Source of the DNA: Sipunculus nudus | Taxonomy: Eukaryota; Annelida; Sipuncula; Golfingiida; Sipunculidae | Length of the DNA stretch: 64,000 bases | Direction: 5' to 3' | Assembly (NCBI GenBank): GCA_026874595.1 | Contig: CM049316.1 | Span: forward strand, 44,965,695-45,029,694 | Shown here: positions 60,701-64,000 of the stretch, in pieces | Numbering within the stretch: the stretch's first letter is position 1 | Layout: each line of letters starts with the position of its first letter | The notes under the pieces: generated by a model | The model's database searches: none | What the model saw: the letters and a program-made list of their open reading frames with translations, nothing else | What the model was told of the DNA's origin: nothing | Position numbers and translations under genes: made by a program

Positions 60701-63450
60701 ATTAGTTTCTGGATGATAATTCCTGCTTTTATTGATGTATTGATTTCAAACTTGACTTATATATGTCCCATTGAAAAAGCAAGACTCCAATTTATTTTAG
60801 GGGTCATGAGGTCAAAGGTCAAGGTCACAGGACAAATCTTTAAAAAGATTGTGGATGCATTTTCAGCCAAACATTTAATCTCAGACCTTTCATCTTGCAC
60901 ATGTAAGTCATCTGCCAATAAAGGAAGACCGCTATCAGTTTTGAGGTCACAAGGTCAAAGGTGAAGGCCACAGGAGCCATCTGTCCAAAAATTAGTTTCT
61001 GGATGATAAATCCTGCTTTTATTGATGTATGGATTTCAAACTTGACTTGTATATGTCCCATTGGAAAAGCAAGACCCAAATTGATTTTGGGGTCATGAGG
61101 TCAAAGGTCAAGGTCACAGGACATCTTTAAAAAGATTGTGGATGCATTTTCAGCCAAACATTTCATCTCAGATCTTTCATCTTGCACATATAGTTCACCT
61201 GCCAAGAGAGGAAGAACCCTATCAATTTTGAGGTCACAAGGTCAAAGGTGAAGGTCACAGGAGCCATCTGTCCAAAAATTAGTTTCTTGATGATAATTCC
61301 TTCTTTTACTGATGTATGGATTTCAAACTTGACTTGAATTTGACCCATTGGAAAAGCAAGACCTGAATTGATTTTGATGTCATGAGGTCAAAGGTCAAGG
61401 TCACAGGAAACCTCTTTAAAAAGATTGTGGATGCATTTTCAGCAAAACAATTCATCTCAGATCTTTCATCTTGCACATATAGTTCACCTGCCAAGAGTGG
61501 AAGACCCCTATCAATTTTGAGGTCACAAGGTCAAAGGTGAAGGTCACAGGAGCCATCTGTCCAAAAACTAGTTTCCGGATGATAATTCCTTCTTTTATTG
61601 ATGTATGGATTTCAAACTTGACTTGTATATGTCCCATTGGAAAAGCAAAACCCAAATTGATTTTGAGGTTATGAGGTCAAAGGTCAAGGTCACAGGACAC
61701 ATCTTTAAAAAGATGCGGATGCATTTTCAGCCAAACATTTCATCTCAGATCTTTCATCTTGGACATATAGTTAACCTGCCAAGAGAGGAAGAACCGTATC
61801 AATTTTGAGGTCACAAGGTCAAAGGTGAAGGTCACAGGAGCCATCTGTCCAAAAACTAGTTTCCGGATGATAATTCCTTCTTTTATTGATGTATTTATTT
61901 CAAACTTGACTTGTATTTGACCCATTGGAAAAGCAAGACCTGAATTGATTTTGGGGTCAAAGGTCAAGGTCACAGGAAACCTCTTTAAAAAGATTGTGGA
62001 TGCATTTTCAGCCAAACAATTCATCTCAGATCTTTCATCTTGCACATATAGTTCACCTGCCAAGAGTGGAAGAACCCTATCAATTTTGAGGTCACAAGGT
62101 CAAAAGTGAAGGTCACAGGAGCCATCTGTCCAAAAATTAGTTTCTGGATGATAATTCCTTCCTTATTGATGTATGGATTTCAAACTTGACTTGTATTTGA
62201 CCCATTGGAAAAGCAAGACCTGAATTGATTTTGGGGTCATGAGGTCAAAGGTCAAGGTCACAGGAAACCTCTTTAAAAAGATTGTGGATGCATTTTCAGC
62301 TAAACAATTCATCTCAGATCTTTCATCTTGCACATATAGTTCACCTGCCAAAAGTGGAAGACCCCTATCAATTTTGAGGTCACAAGGTCAAAGGTGAAGG
62401 TCATAGGAGCCATATGTCCAAAAATTAGTTTCTGGATGATAATTTCCTGCTTTTACTGATGTATGGATTTCAAACTTGACTTATATATGTCCCATTGGAA
62501 AAGTAAGACCCAAATTGATTTTGGGGTCATGAGGACAAAGGTCAAGGTCACAGGACACATCTTTAAAAAGATGTGGATGCATTTTCAGCCAAACATTTCA
62601 TCTCAGATCTTTCATCTTGGACATATAGTTCACCTGCCAAGAGAGGAAGAACCGTATCAATTTTGAGGTCACAAGGGCAAAGGTGAAGGTCACAGGAGCC
62701 ATCTGTCCAAAAATTAGTTTCCGGATGATAATTCCTTCTTTTATTGATGTATTTATTTCAAACTTGACTTGTATTTGACCCATTGGAAAAGCAAGACCTG
62801 AATTGATTTTGGGGTCAAAGGTCAAGGTCACAGGAAACCTCTTTAAAAAGATTGTGGATGCATTTTCAGCCAAACAATTCATCTCAGATCTTTCATCTTG
62901 CACATATAGTTCACCTGCCAAGAGTGGAAGACCCCTATCAATTTTGAGGTCACAAGGTCAAAGATGAAGGTCACAGGAGCCATATGTCCAAAAATTAGTT
63001 TCTGGATGATAATTCCTGCTTTTATTGATGTATGGATTTCAAACTTGACTTGTATATGTCCCATTGGAAAAGTAAGACCAAAATTGATTTTGGGGTCATG
63101 AGGTCAAGGTCACAGGTCACATCTTTAAAAAGATCAAGGTCACAGGACCAACATCTTCAACAAGATTGTGGATTCTAAGATGGAAGAAACAATAAATATG
63201 TCAAGTGTCAGTATATGCTGCTAAAAATGGGGGTCTATTTATAAAGAGGGGGGGCCTACTATGTCTGGGGATACTCTGGCACCTGCGGTGCCAAGAAATG
63301 TCTAGTTAAATGTATATTATTTAAATTTACTGAACAGGCTGAAGAAGACTCTAGAAAATGGTCTGGAGAAAGGATACTGGGAGCTGACCCGAGGAACAAT
63401 TCCATCTGGCACCTACCGGCTTGAGATCACAGAATTTGATCCAAAGGATG
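37455..63450 (+). CDS. HP1BP3: HP1BP3-like linker-histone/winged-helix chromatin protein (nine exons, 3' incomplete)
   Basis: Join: 37455-37536, 40347-40443, 45393-45516, 46187-46357, 47007-47138, 47570-47704, 49202-49361, 55604-55769, 63338-63450. The reading frame is kept across every junction, giving 393 codons. Domains: an RFX-like winged helix at about residues 50-130 (LYQHYLDHC, PAVSMFNFMRTLKSMFP); H15 domain 1 at 142-215 (RIDVRPGLLKNALSR, KGIGGCGFYRV); an acidic then basic linker at 217-300 with KRGLRKRK and SPKKKKKSNKKGK; H15 domain 2 at about 320-390 (EPKEASLNKIRKYITKHYP, SGTYRLE). Vertebrate HP1BP3 has three H15 domains, binds HP1 and nucleosomes, and promotes heterochromatin; the two here look most like its second and third. 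The RFX-like part stands where the first H15 would be. The C-terminal basic tail lies outside the window. The role is inferred from the family. Confidence 0.85.
37590..37661. repeat. (TA)n microsatellite in intron
   Basis: (CA)n then (TA)n, about 70 bp, 50 bp after the donor of the start-codon exon. Confidence 0.95.
38233..38307. repeat. (TA)n microsatellite, left flank of foldback element
   Basis: TA tract of about 75 bp bordering the GTCGAGGCCCAGATT terminus. Confidence 0.95.
38308..39843. mobile_element. Foldback element with GGCCCAGATT words, flanked by (TA)n
   Basis: The left end GTCGAGGCCCAGATTAGAAT is the reverse complement of the right end (...CTAATCTGGGCCTCGAC, ending at 39843). 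The left arm (to about 38690) is made of alternating words such as CCAGATCAAAATTTTGATCT and GATTTTAAACTGGGCC. The right arm is shorter (about 39720-39843) and follows a poly-G run at 39697-39717. Architecture and (TA)n flanks are like those of the element at 5685-7842, but the GC-rich word differs. It lies in the first visible intron of the HP1BP3-like gene. Confidence 0.75.
39844..39891. repeat. (TA)n microsatellite, right flank of foldback element
   Basis: TA tract directly after the terminal CTCGAC. Confidence 0.95.
40347..40443 (+). CDS. HP1BP3: HP1BP3-like exon (residues 28-60)
   Basis: Acceptor CATGTTTTTCCAG at 40346; donor GATTG|GTAGGT at 40444. Phase 1 to phase 2. It codes a charged stretch ending in TYTMEQKMLDW, which begins the RFX-like winged helix. 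Confidence 0.85.
40816..43455 (+). mobile_element. CAGCTGAGC-bounded element nested in the preceding repeat
   Basis: Starts TTTTTAGCTCAGCTGACT followed by a (GTCC)n tract (about 40875-40918) and ends CAGCTGAGCGTCGTGACCCA...CCCTTGTTA. Outside it, CAATTTCTGATTTTT on the left and GAATTTTTATCGGATTTTTC on the right correspond to one continuous piece (43743-43780) of the host repeat, so the insertion point can be read. Two diverged internal copies (about 40978 and 41661, offset 683 bp) each contain CTGCCTAAT...TCAAAACCACT and CCTTAAATTTTGCCCAACT. Confidence 0.7.
42300..43200. other. AT-rich interior of the nested element, nothing coding
   Basis: The open frames here are short and AT-driven. No domain is recognised. 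Confidence 0.4.
44145..44373. repeat. 23-bp minisatellite, about ten copies
   Basis: Unit TTTGCATATCCCTCTGAACT plus TAC. Copies differ by single bases (for example TTTACATATCCCACTG). The word ATATGCAAA on the opposite strand is one base from the POU/Oct octamer ATGCAAAT and recurs every 23 bp. The array resumes after the MITE at 44877. Confidence 0.9.
44375..44872. mobile_element. 498-bp MITE flanked by TTAA
   Basis: Inverted ends AGGGGCCCAATCACC (44375) and TGATTATGTCCCT (ending at 44872) lie between TTAA at 44371-44374 and 44873-44876. TTAA duplication is characteristic of piggyBac and Kolobok transposons. The minisatellite unit is interrupted by the insertion and continues on the far side (TTTGCATATCCCTC), so the site is clear. 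Two overlapping open frames of 65-70 codons inside have no recognisable domain. Confidence 0.8.
44900..45392. other. Intron sequence, no feature recognised
   Basis: Ends in the acceptor ACACAATCATTTCAG of the next exon. Confidence 0.4.
45393..45516 (+). CDS. HP1BP3: HP1BP3-like exon (residues 60-101), core of RFX-like domain
   Basis: Acceptor CATTTCAG at 45392; donor AGG|GTCAGT at 45517. Phase 2 to phase 0. It codes QSHLYQHYLDHCISAARPAV followed by SMFNFMR. The pattern LYxHYLxxC...P(V/L)...F...(I/M)R is that of RFX-family winged helices. Confidence 0.85.
45573..45775. repeat. (TA)n - (GA)n - spacer - (TA)n compound microsatellite
   Basis: TA tract at 45573-45614, GA tract at about 45616-45644, a 90-bp unique spacer, then a second TA tract at 45731-45775, all within the intron 57 bp after the donor. 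Confidence 0.9.
45825..45960. repeat. Short tandem repeat of about 52 bp
   Basis: ATTATGAAATGGACAATAAA and close variants recur about three times (45833, 45885, 45916), with decreasing similarity. Confidence 0.6.
46187..46357 (+). CDS. HP1BP3: HP1BP3-like exon (residues 102-158)
   Basis: Acceptor TTGTTTTGTAG at 46186. Codes TLKSMFPKGFGVKADSPYHS (the end of the RFX-like domain), a basic hinge (KIRKKPPK) and helix 1 of H15 domain 1 (LKMKDIIIQSLQELGNP). The donor CCT|GTATCC is weak (+5 is C, not G), but it is the only position that joins in frame to the next exon at the expected place in the H15 domain. Confidence 0.8.
46630..46770 (+). mobile_element. Possible tRNA-derived SINE fragment
   Basis: GTGGGCCACCATGGCATTGG is box A-like and AGTTCAAAATTCC (46701-46713) is box B-like, at about the spacing found in tRNA genes. 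The tail is not clear. Confidence 0.35.
47007..47138 (+). CDS. HP1BP3: HP1BP3-like exon (residues 159-202), H15 domain 1
   Basis: Acceptor GACTCTGCTGAG at 47006; donor TGT|GTAAGT at 47139. Phase 0 on both sides. Codes SKGIRFFTLKQHIAVKYPAL, then RIDVRPGLLKNALSRG and FGHYEC: helices 2 and 3 of a linker-histone winged helix. Confidence 0.9.
47139..47569. other. Intron, no feature recognised
   Basis: AT-rich. Ends with the acceptor TTATTTGTAG at 47569. Confidence 0.5.
47570..47704 (+). CDS. HP1BP3: HP1BP3-like exon (residues 203-247)
   Basis: Acceptor at 47569; donor CAG|GTAAAG at 47705. Phase 0 on both sides. It begins with the wing of H15 domain 1 (VKGIGGCGFYRVPG), then an acidic linker (EVKKEVAEEGEQNGDAEEGS, SDDKENQ) that is probably disordered. 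Confidence 0.9.
47705..49201. other. Intron, diverged repeats, nothing coding
   Basis: Contains loosely repeated segments (for example GAATAAGGATGACAAG) and GTAAACACAGTCCAGG-type pieces around 48500-48620, but no defined element. The acceptor at 49201 has a poor polypyrimidine tract. Confidence 0.4.
49202..49361 (+). CDS. HP1BP3: HP1BP3-like exon (residues 248-301), linker with NLS
   Basis: Acceptor TATTTATAAAG at 49201; donor AAA A|GTGAGT at 49362. Phase 0 to phase 1. An acidic half (EEDGAEKDTDDGEKEVKEDG) is followed by a basic half with KRGLRKRK and SPKKKKKSNKKGK, likely nuclear-localisation and DNA-contacting sequence. The exon could be an alternative cassette, but its 160-nt length would shift the frame if skipped. 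Confidence 0.8.
49551..50143. mobile_element. MITE with AGTCCGTCC ends
   Basis: The left arm TAGTCCGTCCAAAAACCCGT and, downstream, GCATGTTTTT match the reverse complement of the right arm (AAAAACATGCAGACATGGGT ... GGGACGGACTTTA). The inverted repeat is about 45-50 bp. TA lies at both edges and may be the target duplication. No coding frame of note. Confidence 0.65.
51035..51290 (+). pseudogene. Remnant of a transposon zinc-finger protein
   Basis: One frame reads ...LKDWCTENKCGYAFCVLC, then HKTVDYKNNGKDWLL before a TAG at 51173. The CxxC with following N-x-G-K and leucines is the pattern of BED/TTF-like zinc fingers in the N-terminal part of many hAT-related transposon proteins. Stops and shifts follow, so the copy is dead. 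The assignment is tentative. Confidence 0.4.
51758..54178 (+). mobile_element. CAGCTGAGC-bounded repeat nested in the hAT-like element
   Basis: Starts TTTTTAGCTCAGCTGACTTT with GTCCGTCGTCC-like runs and ends CAGCTGTGCGTCATGACCCA...CTCTTGTTA. It holds AGGTCA-type tandem units at about 51990-52860 and a 180-bp-type repeat with GACCTGTCAGAAGTCCAAAA at about 53500-53670 that recurs at 58.5-58.7 kb. Confidence 0.65.
51990..52860 (+). repeat. AGGTCA-type tandem repeat, about four diverged units
   Basis: Blocks such as AAGGTCAAAGGTCAAGGTCA recur at about 52085, 52230, 52370 and 52508, each after ACCTACCAA...GGGGAAGAA. The unit here is about 140-150 bp, half the spacing of the 60-63 kb array. Confidence 0.75.
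54257..54940. other. Intron, no feature recognised
   Basis: AT-rich. Short open frames only. Confidence 0.4.
54941..55480 (+). mobile_element. Partial CAGCTGAGC-bounded repeat (right end)
   Basis: Contains GTCACTGTGACCTATTTCTG-like sequence and ends TCAGCTGAGCATCATGGCCC...CACTTGTGTTA at about 55444-55476. The left end is missing. Confidence 0.5.
55604..55769 (+). CDS. HP1BP3: HP1BP3-like exon (residues 302-355), H15 domain 2
   Basis: Acceptor TTATATCTTGCAG at 55603; donor ACAGT|GTAAGA at 55770. Phase 1 to phase 2. It codes TKVYRNFIIHSDPQRIEDSF and the first two helices of H15 domain 2 (PLAMCF, EPKEASLNKIRKYITKHYP). EPKEAS...IRKY is very close to the vertebrate HP1BP3 H15 pattern. Confidence 0.9.
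55795..56022. repeat. C-rich minisatellite (GACATCCCCCC...TTCTTATTAA)
   Basis: About ten imperfect units of roughly 20-22 bp, each a C run of 4-18 bases followed by TTCTTATTAAGACAT. It begins only 25 bp after the exon donor. Confidence 0.85.
56060..56690 (+). repeat. Tandem repeat of about 145 bp, four units
   Basis: Each unit has AACTTTTGAAG..., TTTGAAACCCAGTGACCTTG, CATCTTCAAGGTCAAATCTG and CCAAAATG...TTTTTTGGG. GGTCAAATCT starts at 56191, 56347, 56493 and 56634. It is distantly related to the AGGTCA repeats and to the 833-bp duplication. Confidence 0.8.
56700..58330. other. Intron; low-order repeats and a chance 150-codon ORF
   Basis: Positions 57541-57993 are open on the + strand. The stretch consists of degenerate repeats of GGCAGACTGCCAACT and GTCAGTCTGGATCT-like words, which explains the lack of stops. 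No domain is recognised. Confidence 0.35.
58350..59110 (+). repeat. Dispersed repeat with AGGTCA-type end
   Basis: Starts near TTAGAGCCCCACTTGAAAAG, has two copies of a unit ending CAAAATGGCTGC(A/C)AGAGCAC, then AGGTCA-type units (about 58770-59110) with TTTCAAACTTGACTTATGTA and GGTCACAAGGTCA. Confidence 0.6.
59165..59715. repeat. CAAG/CTTG palindromic-word block with a 104-bp tandem unit
   Basis: Dominated by the words AAGCAAGATCTTGCTTAA and CTTGCTTAAATATTTAAGC in alternating orientation. A unit containing TATGTCAGAAATAGAGGCGA recurs at 59291, 59397 and 59499 (spacing 106 and 102 bp). Single-stranded forms would fold strongly. Clear terminal inverted repeats were not found. Confidence 0.75.
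59884..63307 (+). mobile_element. TATCCCC-bounded dispersed repeat containing the AGGTCA array
   Basis: Begins ATTGTATCCCCAGGCAAAGT with a (CCG)n tract at about 59933-59961, and ends TGTCTGGGGATACTCTGGCA...AAATGTCTAGTT. The end of a second, upstream copy is seen at about 59808-59850 (TTTGGGGATACTACAGCATC). The right edge lies about 30 bp before the acceptor of the last visible exon. Confidence 0.65.
60418..63175 (+). repeat. AGGTCA-type tandem array, about nine units of 280-290 bp in a 858-bp higher-order repeat
   Basis: TTTCAAACTTGACTT starts at 60744, 61034, 61321, 61610, 61898, 62178, 62468, 62756 and 63037. Each unit carries two blocks, ATGAGGTCAAAGGTCAAGGT and ACAAGGTCAAAGGTGAAGGT. From about 61600 the spacing pattern 288-280-290 repeats every 858 bp with near identity, so three-unit blocks were duplicated. 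Open frames on the minus strand follow the repeat and are not genes. Confidence 0.9.
63338..63450 (+). CDS. HP1BP3: HP1BP3-like exon (residues 356-393), end of H15 domain 2
   Basis: Acceptor TTTACTGAACAG at 63337; donor GATG|GTAAGT at 63451. Phase 2 to phase 1. It codes LKKTLENGLEKGYWELTRGT, then IPSGTYRLEITEFDPKD: helix 3 and the wing of H15 domain 2. The gene continues beyond the window. Confidence 0.9.
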
Positions 63451-64000
63451 GTAAGTTAGATGTCCTTCTAGGTGACAGCCCAAGGAACCCACTTCATTTA
63501 GCTTCCCAAAGCTGTATACAAATCACAGAATGTATGCTTTCTAAAAAATTTATATTCAGATGTTTTAGTATTTGGAGTTTTAAGTATTGCATCCTACATG
63601 TAGTTTATGTATATGGAAAATAATCATCTATATTGTGAAGATGGATTATTAAGGTTAGTTATTGATATCATGCATGAAGACTTACTTTCTGTTGAACTTT
63701 TTACATACACATGAATATTGTATATCTTACAAATATTTATGTTGTCACCATGCCTGAGTATATATCCCAATTTATTTTAAAGATTTTTTTAATTATATGT
63801 GGCAACATGTTATATTTTTTTGTGGAACCACAAAATGAATTATTCATGCAGCAGTAATTCTATTTCTGCTCTGTAAGCATAATCCACCCTTTAGGGTTTG
63901 CTTTTATATCATTCAGTCTTGCTGAATGCCTGCATTAGGCATGCATTAATTTAGGGTCACTTATTTATTTATTCAAAATGGTTTTGCATAATTAATTAAC
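63451..64000. other. Intron, no feature recognised
   Basis: AT-rich sequence after the last visible donor, running to the right edge. Confidence 0.5.

Noticed and set aside
60635-63064. Series of 60-110 codon frames reading FDLVTSK, GQIQVKFEI and similar
   Set aside because: They are translations of the tandem AGGTCA repeat, mainly on its minus strand, and recur with the 858-bp unit.

Overview
The window looks like a piece of an animal (eukaryotic) nuclear genome, most likely a bivalve or other lophotrochozoan mollusc. The reasons are short exons split by long introns with GT-AG borders, very long (TA)n tracts, many poly-G/poly-C runs, tRNA-derived SINEs, nested non-autonomous DNA transposons, and dispersed repeats rich in GTCC and AGGTCA words of the kind common in bivalve assemblies. 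The mollusc assignment is inference; no species can be named from this sequence.

Only one protein gene can be followed with confidence. It lies on the + strand from about 37.4 kb to beyond the right edge: nine coding exons (37455-63450, 393 complete codons) that join in frame. The protein is a homologue of heterochromatin protein 1-binding protein 3 (HP1BP3), a linker-histone-like chromatin protein. In order it has a short N-terminus, a winged-helix stretch that resembles the RFX DNA-binding domain, a first linker-histone H15 domain, an acidic then lysine-rich linker with nuclear-localisation motifs, and a second H15 domain. The gene runs off the window after that domain.

Left part (1-35 kb): a 181-bp satellite (1-1000); the orphan last coding exon of an unidentified gene (1707-1796) with a polyadenylation signal; a CCAA/TTGG palindromic element with a SINE (3.6-4.5 kb); a hAT-like element with an 8-bp target duplication that carries a foldback element inside it (5.36-8.0 kb); AGGTCA-type repeats (10.5-11.6 kb); a CGGAAG-bounded inverted-repeat element (12.4-14.5 kb); a decayed pogo/Tigger-like transposase end (14.7-15.1 kb); an 833-bp tandem duplication (16.6-18.3 kb); a compound dispersed repeat (19.0-20.4 kb); a mostly unique stretch (20.4-27.3 kb); and a 3.4-kb insertion whose empty site can be rebuilt from the surrounding repeat (28.6-31.9 kb).

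Right part (35-64 kb): the HP1BP3 introns are packed with mobile DNA. They hold a second foldback element flanked by (TA)n (38.3-39.8 kb), one repeat element nested inside another (40.45-44.13 kb), a 23-bp minisatellite interrupted by a TTAA-flanked MITE (44.1-44.9 kb), a MITE in intron 8 (49.55-50.14 kb), a hAT-like element with remains of a zinc-finger gene and another element nested in it (50.4-54.25 kb), a palindromic CAAG/CTTG block (59.2-59.7 kb), and a higher-order tandem array of AGGTCA repeats ending just before the last visible exon (60.4-63.2 kb). No CRISPR array, operon, rRNA gene or intact tRNA gene is visible.
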